A stretch of 64,000 bases of DNA from an uncultured Methanobrevibacter sp. (GCF_934746965.1 NZ_CAKVFS010000006.1:104408-168407), one strand, 5' to 3'. Numbered from the stretch's first letter, positions 52,775-61,320 are shown. Program-made: numbers and translations. Notes: generated from the sequence alone by a model not told the origin.

Positions 52775-53248
52775 ATTTCATTTAAAAATCAATTAGAAGA
52801 ATTTTTAAAAGATAGTGAAAAAGTAATTATTTTAGGGATTGGAAATGAACTTAAATGTGATGATGGGGTTGGTCCTTTTGTAGTTAATGAATTAAAAGAT
52901 TTATCAAATCCTAATTTGATAATAATTAATGGTCAAACAGTTCCTGAAAATTTTACAGGTAAAATTAGAAAAGAACAACCGACCCATGTAATTCTTGTGG
53001 ATGCTTGTTTAATGGGTTGTAATCCTGGAGAATTTAAAATTGTAAATAAGAATGATTTTGTTAATATTGGAATTTCAACTCATTCTATGTCTTTATCTTA
53101 TTTTGTTAAATATTTAGAACGGGATAATGATTTTAAAATAATATTTGTGGGTATTGAACCTGAATCTATGGATTATTCTGATAAATTAACACAAATAGTT
53201 CAAAATGGAGCTTATAAATTTATAAATATTTTAAGGGAGATTTTATGA
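52775..53248 (+). CDS. Hydrogenase maturation protease (HycI/HyaD type), apparent ATT start
   Basis: The 157-residue protein carries the family motifs IILGIGNELKCDDGVGPFVV near residue 20 (first nickel-sensing Asp), ILVDACLMGCNPG near 88 and STHSMSLSYFVKYL near 112 (His ligand). It trims the C-terminus of a [NiFe] hydrogenase large subunit after nickel insertion. The conserved first motif lies upstream of the nearest normal start (TTG 52916), which would remove it. The best start is ATT 52775, placed four bases after AGGTGA. If real, this is a rare start codon that would keep expression low. It overlaps the next gene by ATGA. Confidence 0.82.
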   Translation: MSFKNQLEEFLKDSEKVIILGIGNELKCDDGVGPFVVNELKDLSNPNLIIINGQTVPENFTGKIRKEQPTHVILVDACLMGCNPGEFKIVNKNDFVNIGISTHSMSLSYFVKYLERDNDFKIIFVGIEPESMDYSDKLTQIVQNGAYKFINILREIL

Positions 53249-54348
53249 AAATTTTATTTATTGGTTCAAGATTGTATGATGATATAGATTATTATGTCAA
53301 AGAAAATGGTGTTGAAAGTATAATTACTGAATCTAATGAAGACGCTATTAATTTAGATTTACCTGATCAAGTTTTTATTGTTCCTAGAGGTATGGAAAGT
53401 CCAAAACAAATAGCAATTAGTTTGGATGTAGATGCTATTGTACCTTTAATTGGTATTGATCCACCTTTGATAGAAGTAGCTAAAATGAAAGAAGAACTTG
53501 AAAATGAAACTGATATTCCAGTAATTGCAGCTAATGTTCGTGCAGTTACTTTAACTTCTGATAAAATACAAACTAAGAAATTTTACAGGGAAATTGGTGT
53601 TGATACTCCTCAATATCAAATTTTAACTAAAGATAACTTTGAAGATGAATTGGATATTGAATTTCCGGTTGTCTTAAAACAAGGTTATGGACAAGGTGGA
53701 AAAGATATTAAAGTAGCTAAATGTCTAGATGATATTAATGAATACTTTGAAGAATTTAATCAAGCATTATGTGAAAAGTTCATTGAAGGATCTGAAATTT
53801 CTATTGAAGTATTAGGTTATAATGGGGAATATATACCTTTATCTCCGATTTATAAAGGTGAAACAACTTTGGAAGGAACACATCCTTTAAATAAAGTTAA
53901 ATGTGCTCCTTGTTTGATTGAAGGATTAGATAATAATCTTATTCAAAGAACAGCATATAAAGTAGCTAAAAATTTAAATTCTGATGGTATTTTTGAAATG
54001 GATTTTATGTTTTCTAAAACAGAACAAAAATTATATGCAATTGAAGTTAACACAAGACCAAATGGAACTAGATATTTAACAACTGCTACATGTGGTGTTA
54101 ATTCATTATGTGAATTAGTAAATATGGCAATGGGTAAATTTTCTATTGGAGCTGTTCAGGATAAATTAGGTTATTATTATGCTACTGAAATTCCAATTGG
54201 AAATTATGATGGTCCAGATTTAAATGAACCTTTAAAATCTTTTAGAAATAATGATTTTGTAGTTCATGGTCCTGAAGGATATCAAAGAATTACAATTAGG
54301 GCGAATTCAAAAGAAGAATTAGATAATCTTGTTAAAGATTTGATTTAA
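53245..54348 (+). CDS. CarB-like ATP-grasp ligase, probable pseudomurein pathway
   Basis: This 367-residue ATP-grasp enzyme has an N-terminal Rossmann-like domain and the ATP-binding core FPVVLKQGYGQGGKDIKV near residue 150. A central FIEGSEISIEVLGYNGEY follows, with the metal-binding DGIFEMDFMF and AIEVNTRPNG. It resembles the large subunit of carbamoyl-phosphate synthase. The gene is followed by a MraY-like transferase and a Mur ligase, the set proposed for pseudomurein precursor synthesis in Methanobacteriales. It may form an amide or peptide bond in the precursor. Start overlaps hycI by ATGA. Confidence 0.85.
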   Translation: MKILFIGSRLYDDIDYYVKENGVESIITESNEDAINLDLPDQVFIVPRGMESPKQIAISLDVDAIVPLIGIDPPLIEVAKMKEELENETDIPVIAANVRAVTLTSDKIQTKKFYREIGVDTPQYQILTKDNFEDELDIEFPVVLKQGYGQGGKDIKVAKCLDDINEYFEEFNQALCEKFIEGSEISIEVLGYNGEYIPLSPIYKGETTLEGTHPLNKVKCAPCLIEGLDNNLIQRTAYKVAKNLNSDGIFEMDFMFSKTEQKLYAIEVNTRPNGTRYLTTATCGVNSLCELVNMAMGKFSIGAVQDKLGYYYATEIPIGNYDGPDLNEPLKSFRNNDFVVHGPEGYQRITIRANSKEELDNLVKDLI

Positions 54349-54402
54349 TAACAACTTGACACTATTAAATTAATTTTATATAATATTAACACTAAAATTA
54401 AT

Positions 54403-55500
54403 ATGATATATAATTTTATATGTGGTAAAATGAATAATGGGGATATGTTAGTTCTTTTTTTAATAACAGTATGTGGTGCAATAATTTTTACATATTGTGT
54501 TAAAAGAATATTACTCAAAGCAAGGATAGCAGATAATCCAATTGTAAGTGAACATAGACATAAAAGCGGTACTCCAACAATGGGAGGTATTGCATTTTTA
54601 TTTGTAATATTAGTGATTATTGCTATTTACTATAATAATACTCCAATTTTAATCATGTCTTATATTATGCTTGCAGGTGGTATTGTAGGTTTAATAGATG
54701 ATTTAATGGGTCTTAAAGTTAAAGAAATTCAGAAAATTGTTGTAAATTGTTGTGATGAAATAATTACTTTAGGTAGGCTTGATGTTGAACCTGATGAAGA
54801 AGTTAGAGTAGCTACTCCAAAAGCTAAAAAAGAAGTTGATAAATTACTTAAAGATGGTAAAGTAAAAGTTATTGGCGAAGTTCCAATTAAGACGGAACCT
54901 GGAGAATTTGAAAAAATTATCTGTCAAATTCTTTTAGGGGTATTGTTAGGTATAACTGGTGTTGTAACTACTATTGGTGGATTTAATTTGGGAATTTTAG
55001 CATTTCCAGTAGTTATTATAGCTATTTTAGGTTGTATTAATTGTGTGAATTTAATAGATGGTATGGATGGTTTAGCTGCAGGAATTGTAGCTATTGCTTC
55101 ATTTGCTTGCTGTTGTTACTTATATTTATTTGGAGACATTGGGAGTATTCCGGTATTTTTAATTTTAACTGGATTATGTTTAGGATTTTTAGTATTTAAC
55201 AAATATCCAGCATCTATATTCATGGGAGATACTGGATCATTTGTGTTAGGTACTGGTTATGCAGCAGCTGTTCTTATAGCAGATATTCCTTATTTTGGAG
55301 TTCTTGCATTAGGTGTTCCAATAGCATCTGTTGTAGTTAGTTTGTTACATAGGGCACATATTATTAAATTGCCTGTTGAACCATTACATCATACATTAAA
55401 TCATTATGGTATGTCTGAACGTAAGATTGTATTTAGCTATTGGGGCGTTACAATATTATTATGTGTAATTGGAATTCTTGCTAAATTGTATATATTCTAA
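54403..55500 (+). CDS. MraY-like phospho-sugar transferase (pseudomurein lipid-linked step)
   Basis: This 365-residue membrane protein has about ten helices and the MraY/WecA motifs: HRHKSGTPTMGGIAF near residue 47, GLIDDLMGLK near 96, NCVNLIDGMDGLAAG near 213, FMGDTGSFVLG near 274 and PLHHTLNHYGMSE near 325. It should link a nucleotide-activated precursor to undecaprenyl-type phosphate at the cytoplasmic face. An insertion of about 65 residues after the DD motif (KVKEIQ to EFEKII), rich in charged residues, is not in bacterial MraY. The start could be the second ATG (MNNGDML), since no clear ribosome binding site precedes the first. Confidence 0.9.
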   Translation: MIYNFICGKMNNGDMLVLFLITVCGAIIFTYCVKRILLKARIADNPIVSEHRHKSGTPTMGGIAFLFVILVIIAIYYNNTPILIMSYIMLAGGIVGLIDDLMGLKVKEIQKIVVNCCDEIITLGRLDVEPDEEVRVATPKAKKEVDKLLKDGKVKVIGEVPIKTEPGEFEKIICQILLGVLLGITGVVTTIGGFNLGILAFPVVIIAILGCINCVNLIDGMDGLAAGIVAIASFACCCYLYLFGDIGSIPVFLILTGLCLGFLVFNKYPASIFMGDTGSFVLGTGYAAAVLIADIPYFGVLALGVPIASVVVSLLHRAHIIKLPVEPLHHTLNHYGMSERKIVFSYWGVTILLCVIGILAKLYIF

Positions 55501-55537
55501 TTACTTTTTTTCTTTTTTCTTTTTTTGGTGATTTCAA

Positions 55538-56974
55538 ATGATTATTCAAGATTTAACTAATTTTATTAATGGCAATATTATTGGAAAAAATGATTTTTTT
55601 GATAATAATGGATTTACTGGAAGATTTACATTTTTAAATGATGCTGTAGAGGGAGATATTGTAATAAGACATAAAATTAATGGTAAAGGTGTTGAAATTG
55701 CAGCTGATAAAAAGGCAGCATGTTTGATTACACAGACTCCACAAGATGATGCTTGTGATAAAGCAAGGGAATTGGAATTTCCTTTAATAATTGTGGATAA
55801 AATTGAGTTAGCTACAGCATTTGCTCTTAAATGGACTATTGAAAATTTTTCTCCAGATTCAAAAAATATTATTATAACTGGAACTAATGGAAAATCAACA
55901 ACATCTCATTTAATTTATCACATTTTAAAAAATGCAGGTTTTCATGTTCTTACAAATACTGATAGTGAATCAGAATTTAATACTTTAATTGATCCAATGG
56001 TTTCTAAATTAATTTCTGATGAAGTTAAATCTAATGGAAAATTGGATTATTTAGTTATTGAAGTTTCAGAAGTTCAAGGATGGTTAGGGAATTTAATGAA
56101 ACATCATGCTTATTTGATGGCTAATGCAGTTAATCCTAGTGTTGGAGTAATAACAAACATAGCTATGGATCATATTGGTCTTGTAAATTCTGTTGGTGAA
56201 GTTTTCAATGAAATAAATCAAGTTCCTAAAGCTATTGGTGATGGAGTTACAGTGTTAAATTATGATGATGAATTAGTGATGAAATTATCTCCGAAACATC
56301 CATTTTTATGTTCTATGAATAAACTTGATTCAAAAAATAATAATATTTATTATGATAATGGAATATTTTATGGTGGAGAATTAATTTTAGAAAATAAAGA
56401 TTTGCCTTTTACTTCTCATCATTTTGTTCAAAATATATTATCTGCAGTTGCAGCATGTATTTCTTTAGATATTTCTATGGATGATATTATTGAGGGTGTT
56501 AAATCTTATAAAGCATTAAATAGAAGATTTTCAAAGCTTAATGATAATCCATTAATTCTGGATGATTTTGCACATAATCCTGATGGTATAAAAGCTACAA
56601 TTGCTGAAACTCTTAAATTACTTCATGAAAACCAAATTTTATATGTTGTATGTTCTATTAGAGGTTCTAGGGGTGTTGAAATCAATAAGTTAAATGTTGA
56701 AGCATTAGTAGAATCTATGAATGATAATATAAAATTAATTTTATCTTCAAGTAATGATGTTGTAGACAATTTAAATTTTGTTGAAGATGAGGAACGTGAA
56801 ATTTTCTTTAAAGTATTAAATCAAAATAATATTGATTATACTCATTTTGATAATTTAAATGATTGTTTAAAAAATACCTATGATTGTGCTGATGCAGAAG
56901 ATATTATTTTATTAATTGGTGCTCAAGGAATGGACCCTGCAAGCGGTATTTTGGAAAATATTTTAAGGAAATAA
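55538..56974 (+). CDS. Mur ligase family peptide ligase (pseudomurein pMurC/pMurE type)
   Basis: This 478-residue enzyme has the Mur ligase layout: an N-terminal precursor-binding domain, the P-loop IITGTNGKSTTSHLIY near residue 115, and VIEVSEVQGWLG with VGVITNIAMDHIG near 200. The C-terminal domain carries NRRFSKL and LDDFAHNPDGIKATI near 340. It should add an amino acid to the growing pseudomurein peptide, using ATP. The sequence IAMDH lacks the carbamylated Lys of bacterial MurE at the expected place as far as I can see. TTTGGTGATTTCA precedes the ATG. It follows the MraY-like gene by 37 bases, a T/C-rich stretch. Confidence 0.9.
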   Translation: MIIQDLTNFINGNIIGKNDFFDNNGFTGRFTFLNDAVEGDIVIRHKINGKGVEIAADKKAACLITQTPQDDACDKARELEFPLIIVDKIELATAFALKWTIENFSPDSKNIIITGTNGKSTTSHLIYHILKNAGFHVLTNTDSESEFNTLIDPMVSKLISDEVKSNGKLDYLVIEVSEVQGWLGNLMKHHAYLMANAVNPSVGVITNIAMDHIGLVNSVGEVFNEINQVPKAIGDGVTVLNYDDELVMKLSPKHPFLCSMNKLDSKNNNIYYDNGIFYGGELILENKDLPFTSHHFVQNILSAVAACISLDISMDDIIEGVKSYKALNRRFSKLNDNPLILDDFAHNPDGIKATIAETLKLLHENQILYVVCSIRGSRGVEINKLNVEALVESMNDNIKLILSSSNDVVDNLNFVEDEEREIFFKVLNQNNIDYTHFDNLNDCLKNTYDCADAEDIILLIGAQGMDPASGILENILRK

Positions 56975-57058
56975 TTTAAATATTACAAAATTTTAATATA
57001 TTAATTGTAATTTGTTTTTCTAGTTATATACTAATGGAAAAATTTAGAGGACAAAAAC

Positions 57059-57493
57059 ATGTTTATAAAGATAAGAAGAGATACATTAATAATTTTATTA
57101 TTAGCATTTATCTTGATTCTTTGTGGTCGTTTAATAACTTATGTTGCTTATGCATCCTCTGATGAAGTTACGGATGGTGTTCCTATTTCTGGAATCATTG
57201 TTAAAGGTAATGATGTTGTGCCTGTAGATGTTATTAGATCTAATGTTATGCAGTCTGGTTTAAGGGATGGTAGTGTAATTCATGGAGATATTTTACAAAC
57301 TTCTAAGAAAGAAGTTTCGTTGCAGGATTCGATACAGACGGCTCAAGATTTTGCAAAACGGTCAACAGTTCCAGGAACTTCCGTTGCACCTATTTCTGCA
57401 GCAGATGTTCAGGTGGATAAAAACACAGGTATTGTTACAGTAACGGTTATAGAGGATTTCTCGTCAGTTGAATTAACGAATACAACAAATTAA
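57059..57493 (+). CDS. Membrane-anchored protein with a POTRA-like domain
   Basis: The 144 residues include a basic start (IKIRRD), one membrane helix (about 9-32) and an outer domain. Its segment ISGIIVKGNDVVPVDVIRSN (about 43-62) with the closing strand VQVDKNTGIVTVTVIED looks like a POTRA domain as in FtsQ or BamA. I do not know a named family. It lies 84 bases after the Mur ligase and 17 before a secreted zinc-ribbon protein, and the pair may act at the cell surface or division site. The POTRA reading is by eye only. Confidence 0.6.
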   Translation: MFIKIRRDTLIILLLAFILILCGRLITYVAYASSDEVTDGVPISGIIVKGNDVVPVDVIRSNVMQSGLRDGSVIHGDILQTSKKEVSLQDSIQTAQDFAKRSTVPGTSVAPISAADVQVDKNTGIVTVTVIEDFSSVELTNTTN

Positions 57494-57510
57494 GAGAATA
57501 GAGGGATAGT

Positions 57511-58773
57511 TTGAAAAAGAGTATACCAATAATTTTCTTTATAATATTTATGATGTGTATAAATAGTGTAGCTGCTACTTGTAATGTAATGGTTATTACT
57601 GATCCTACGGGTAAGGATCCCAATGGTGCTGCTGCTGGAAGTATGTCATTTGCAGATAACATGTTCCAGTCAACATTTTTAATGTCTAAAGAACATCATT
57701 TTGCAGTTCTTTCAGGGGGTACTGGTGGTTCTGATTCTAGGTTGGATTCAGTTGTTCAAGCTGTAGCATCTTTGGAGAATAATGCTTCTGCAGCTTCTGC
57801 AGCATCAATTGCTGGTAAATATCAGGGGGCTCGTCTTATTGTAGGTGGTCCTGATATAGGTATTGCTATTGGTGGTTCTTTTGATGCATATGTTGTTACT
57901 GTAGATGGTAATGGTTCTATTACTGTAACTCCTTATTCCTCAACTTCTGGTGGGATGGCTACTTTAGAACCTGGACAAAAAGGAGCTATTATTCACTTAA
58001 GAAATTCAGAAGGAAATCCATTATATGGTACTGCAGCTACTGTTCGTAAACAAACTGCAATTAATATTGGAAAAATGATTAGGGACGGATATCCTGCAAC
58101 TACTATTGTTTCTGAAGCTATGGGTGAAGTAGCTAATGATTCTGGTGAAAAATATGGTGGGGGTGCAGTAAACCTTGTATCAGGATTATCTACTGGGGAT
58201 ATGTTCACTCCTAAAGAATTAAATGAATCTGGTTATCCTATGAATGAAGTTTATTCAAAGTCTTGTGATGATTGTGGATGGTCTGTAGGTTATCCATCAT
58301 CTGAGAATTATGAAGTTTGTCCAGTTTGTAATGGTCCATTAACAACAATTTATGCATATGAAGCGCTGGGAAATGCCATTACTGTTACTTCGGATTCTGT
58401 GAGTGTTTCAGTATATGGAAGTGAAAAACAAGGACTTGCATCAACTACTCAACAAATTGTTGAAGCATCTGTTGCTAAAAATGGATATGATGCATCAGCC
58501 ATTGCAACTTCAATTAATAAAGGTATTAATAATGGTCTTTTAGTTGGAGTGGATCATGTAGAACCTAAAGATATTAATGTTAAAAAAGATTCTAAAGCAG
58601 TTGGTGTGTATTTCACAGCTTTAAATGGAGATAAATCTTCTCCATCATGGGATTTACCAGTTGATGCAAGTGTATTGAATATTTTAGGCAGTGTACAAAC
58701 TGCAATAGGAGTAATTTTAATATTACTTGTAGTATTTAGAAGTAGGCTACTAAAATCGTTCCAAAATAGGTGA
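57511..58773 (+). CDS. Secreted membrane-anchored protein with a zinc ribbon
   Basis: I do not recognise a named family. The 420-residue protein has a signal peptide (1-22), a Gly/Ala-rich domain (about 23-245: AVLSGGTGGSDSRLDSVVQA, ARLIVGGPDIGIAIGGSFDA) and a zinc ribbon with CDDCGW and CPVCNG (about 250-275). A second domain (about 280-385) and a C-terminal membrane helix (about 392-412) with a basic end complete it. Thus a zinc ribbon appears to face outside. The start is TTG 57511, with GAGGGAT upstream. It follows the POTRA-like gene by 17 bases and is probably its partner. Link to pseudomurein export is inferred from position only. Confidence 0.7.
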   Translation: MKKSIPIIFFIIFMMCINSVAATCNVMVITDPTGKDPNGAAAGSMSFADNMFQSTFLMSKEHHFAVLSGGTGGSDSRLDSVVQAVASLENNASAASAASIAGKYQGARLIVGGPDIGIAIGGSFDAYVVTVDGNGSITVTPYSSTSGGMATLEPGQKGAIIHLRNSEGNPLYGTAATVRKQTAINIGKMIRDGYPATTIVSEAMGEVANDSGEKYGGGAVNLVSGLSTGDMFTPKELNESGYPMNEVYSKSCDDCGWSVGYPSSENYEVCPVCNGPLTTIYAYEALGNAITVTSDSVSVSVYGSEKQGLASTTQQIVEASVAKNGYDASAIATSINKGINNGLLVGVDHVEPKDINVKKDSKAVGVYFTALNGDKSSPSWDLPVDASVLNILGSVQTAIGVILILLVVFRSRLLKSFQNR

Positions 58774-58817
58774 AATTTTTTCACCACTAATTATTTTTTT
58801 AAAAAAACAGTGATAAT

Positions 58818-59252
58818 ATGGCATTGGTCTTAATAAGAGGAGAAAACAATTCAAAACTACTAAATGCAATAGCAGACATGGAAAGACATGGAAATTTAAA
58901 TTTAGCAACTAAACCAAAAGTAATTGATTCAAAATTTGCAGATTCTTTAGTTGAAAAAATTTTAAACTCTAAACTTAGAACTAGTTCTAAAGTTGCTACT
59001 GCATTTTTTGTCAAAGAGGATATAACATTAAGTATTATGCAGATTAAAAAAATCCATCCTCCAGCTCATGTTGTGGTTGTTAGTGATGAGTATGATGTTT
59101 TTAATCAATTAAAAAATAAATTAAATAATGCTTCTGATTTTAAAGGATATTATTCTCATAAAGCTAAAAATGGTGGAAAAATAGACTATAAAGTAAAAGG
59201 AAAAGTAAAACATATTGAAAATAAGAAGATAAATAGCTATTCAAATAAATAG
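58818..59252 (+). CDS. DUF356 family protein
   Basis: This 144-residue protein matches the methanogen DUF356 family: MALVLIRGENNSKLLNAIAD at the N-terminus, ADSLVEKILNSKLRTSSKVA, then LSIMQIKKIHPPAHVVVVSD. The function is unknown; DUF356 is restricted to methanogens and close relatives. The last 25 residues are basic. GTGATAAT precedes the ATG. It is convergent with the MBF1 gene, and a T-rich run follows the stop. Confidence 0.9.
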   Translation: MALVLIRGENNSKLLNAIADMERHGNLNLATKPKVIDSKFADSLVEKILNSKLRTSSKVATAFFVKEDITLSIMQIKKIHPPAHVVVVSDEYDVFNQLKNKLNNASDFKGYYSHKAKNGGKIDYKVKGKVKHIENKKINSYSNK

Positions 59253-59732
59253 CTATCTTTTTTTAATTTTAACAACATTACCAAGGGTACGTCCTTGTGA
59301 TGAATTACCCATATATTGGCTTAAGTCTAATTCTTCCACATTTTCAATTAATGTAATATTTAAAGCATTTTCTAGTTTTTTAGTTAATCTTATATCTGGA
59401 ATCATTTTACCAGATTCAATTCTATTTATAACTGAAACTTTTTCATAAATTTCATGCCCTAATTCTTCTCTAGATAAGTTTTTAGACTCTCTAGCTTTTC
59501 TAATTTTTATGTTGAAATCTTCAACTAGTTCTTCTTTTGGTTCATCTTTAGAATAATTTTGTTTAGTTTTTTTAGTTTTAGGTTTTTTTGATTTTCTAAA
59601 TTTTGGTTTTGGAGGTGCTTTTTGTATTTTTCCAAGTTTAGCACATTCTTCACAAACAATCATAACAGATCCTTCAATTTTTGCTTTTGTTGGATTGTCA
59701 GATACTTGTTTACCACAAATTTCGCATTCCAT
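59253..59732 (-). CDS. Archaeal multiprotein bridging factor 1 (aMBF1)
   Basis: This 159-residue protein has an N-terminal zinc ribbon (CEICGKQ and CEECAKLG, residues 3-34), a Lys/Pro-rich linker (about 38-65) and a Cro-like HTH (about 73-130) with KARESKNLSREELGHEIYEK and IRLTKKLENALNITL. This is the archaeal MBF1 layout. MBF1 acts at the interface of transcription and translation and binds the small ribosomal subunit in archaea. It has its own promoter and is divergent from the PAN gene. Confidence 0.93.
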   Translation of the reverse strand: MECEICGKQVSDNPTKAKIEGSVMIVCEECAKLGKIQKAPPKPKFRKSKKPKTKKTKQNYSKDEPKEELVEDFNIKIRKARESKNLSREELGHEIYEKVSVINRIESGKMIPDIRLTKKLENALNITLIENVEELDLSQYMGNSSQGRTLGNVVKIKKR

Positions 59733-59935
59733 ATTAATCAGTTTTTTCCTAATTTAGTTAAGTTAGTATTTATTGGTTAATATATTAATTAATTTCCCAT
59801 AAATTTTAAATATTATCATATATTAAATACCATAACAAATACATTTAAATATGTTAATGTTACTAATGGTTATTAAAGTAACATAGATGTCGAAATTATG
59901 AAAATTTTCAATCAATATTATTGGAGATGAATCAC

Positions 59936-61189
59936 ATGGATAATATTAATGATTTGGAGAATTCTTCAAAAGAGCAGTTAGTTGAAAAAGTTGAATCAAT
60001 GCAAGAAGAAATAGATTCATTAAAAGAAGAAAACTCCAGAGCTAAAAGTAATTTAATGTGGAAAGTTAGGAAATTAGAAAAAGATAAAGTCCTAATTGAA
60101 AATGAAAAAATTAGATTAGAGAGGGAAACAAAATCCTTACGTTCTGAAGTAGAAAGATTTAGATCCCCTCCATTAGTTTTAGCTACTATTACTGAGGTTT
60201 TAGATGACCATAGAATGACAGTTAAAAGCAGTACTGGTCCTAGTTTTTTAGTTAATTATTCAAAATTTTTAGATGAAAAATTATTGGTGCCGGGTTCCAG
60301 AGTGGCTTTAAATCAACAAACATTTGGTATTGTAGAAGTTTTACCATCAGAAAAAGATGCTAATGTTTCAGGTATGGAAATTGAAGCAAAACCTGATATT
60401 ACTTATGATAAAATTGGTGGTCTTGAAGAACAAATAATTGAAGTTAAAGAAACTGTTGAACTTCCTTTAAAAGAACCAGAATTATTTGAAAAAATAGGTA
60501 TTGATCCTCCTAAAGGAATATTATTATATGGTCCTCCAGGAACTGGTAAAACTTTACTAGCAAAAGCAGTAGCTAATGAAACAAATGCAACTTTTATTAA
60601 AATTGTAGCCTCTGAATTTGTTAAAAAATACATTGGTGAAGGAGCTAGACTTGTTCGTGAAGTATTTGAATTGGCTAAAGAAAAAGCACCAGCTATTATC
60701 TTTATCGATGAACTTGATGCTGTTGCAGCTAAAAGACTTAAAAGTTCAACTAGTGGGGATAGGGAAGTTCAAAGAACTTTAATGCAATTACTCGCAGAAC
60801 TTGATGGATTTGAATCTAGAGGAGATATTGGAATTATTGGTGCAACTAATCGTCCAGATATATTAGATCCTGCATTATTAAGACCAGGTCGTTTTGATAG
60901 ATTTATAGAAGTTCCACTTCCTAATGATGATGGAAGAAAACAAATCTTAAAAATCCATACTAAAAATATGTCTTTAGACGAAGAAGCAGACATTGATTTA
61001 CTTACTGAGTTAACAGATGGTCTTTCTGGAGCTGACTTAAAAGCAGTTTGTACTGAAGCAGGTATGTTTGCTATTCGTGAAAAAAGAGATAAAGTTAATG
61101 TAACTGATTTCATGGATGCTGTAGAAAAAGTTCTTGATAAAGAACGTGATGATGAATTTACTAAAGAAGCAGGCGTAATGTTTGCTTAA
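59936..61189 (+). CDS. pan: Proteasome-activating nucleotidase PAN
   Basis: This 417-residue AAA+ ATPase unfolds substrates for the 20S proteasome. It has an N-terminal coiled coil (about 5-75), an OB domain (about 80-140), Walker A GPPGTGKT near residue 200, Walker B IIFIDELDAVA near 257, the pore loop in KYIGEGA, and an SRH with ATNRPDILDPALLRPGRFD. The C-terminal tripeptide, which docks into the proteasome, is Met-Phe-Ala instead of the usual hydrophobic-Tyr-X. ATG 59936 is used because GGAGATGA (59923-59930) is the ribosome binding site; longer frames run through it. Confidence 0.96.
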   Translation: MDNINDLENSSKEQLVEKVESMQEEIDSLKEENSRAKSNLMWKVRKLEKDKVLIENEKIRLERETKSLRSEVERFRSPPLVLATITEVLDDHRMTVKSSTGPSFLVNYSKFLDEKLLVPGSRVALNQQTFGIVEVLPSEKDANVSGMEIEAKPDITYDKIGGLEEQIIEVKETVELPLKEPELFEKIGIDPPKGILLYGPPGTGKTLLAKAVANETNATFIKIVASEFVKKYIGEGARLVREVFELAKEKAPAIIFIDELDAVAAKRLKSSTSGDREVQRTLMQLLAELDGFESRGDIGIIGATNRPDILDPALLRPGRFDRFIEVPLPNDDGRKQILKIHTKNMSLDEEADIDLLTELTDGLSGADLKAVCTEAGMFAIREKRDKVNVTDFMDAVEKVLDKERDDEFTKEAGVMFA

Positions 61190-61198
61190 ATAATTTAC

Positions 61199-61260
61199 TA
61201 AGCCAATGATGAACCCTATGAGCTCTGATATGTGATGAATGATGGGCGAGCTGAGGCTTA
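61199..61260 (+). ncRNA. C/D box sRNA (2'-O-methylation guide)
   Basis: All parts of an archaeal C/D sRNA are present in order. The terminal stem is TAAGCC/GGCTTA (61199-61204, 61255-61260). The boxes are C ATGATGA (61206-61212), D' CTGA (61225-61228), C' GTGATGA (61232-61238) and D CTGA (61251-61254). Both guides are 12 bases and the D'-C' linker is 3, the canonical spacing. The guides are ACCCTATGAGCT and ATGATGGGCGAG. By the fifth-base rule each would direct methylation of a C, in targets AGCTC... and CTCGC... . The targets, probably rRNA or tRNA, cannot be named here. It lies nine bases after the pan stop and may be processed from the pan transcript. Confidence 0.9.
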
Positions 61261-61320
61261 CTTTTTAAATTTTATTTTTTTTCTAAAACTTTATTTAAAA
61301 TTAAATTCAAATATTATAAT

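Noticed and set aside
52916..53248. Hydrogenase maturation protease starting at TTG 52916
   Set aside because: This start would delete the conserved GIGNELKCDDGVG motif and has no ribosome binding site; the upstream ATT start fits better.
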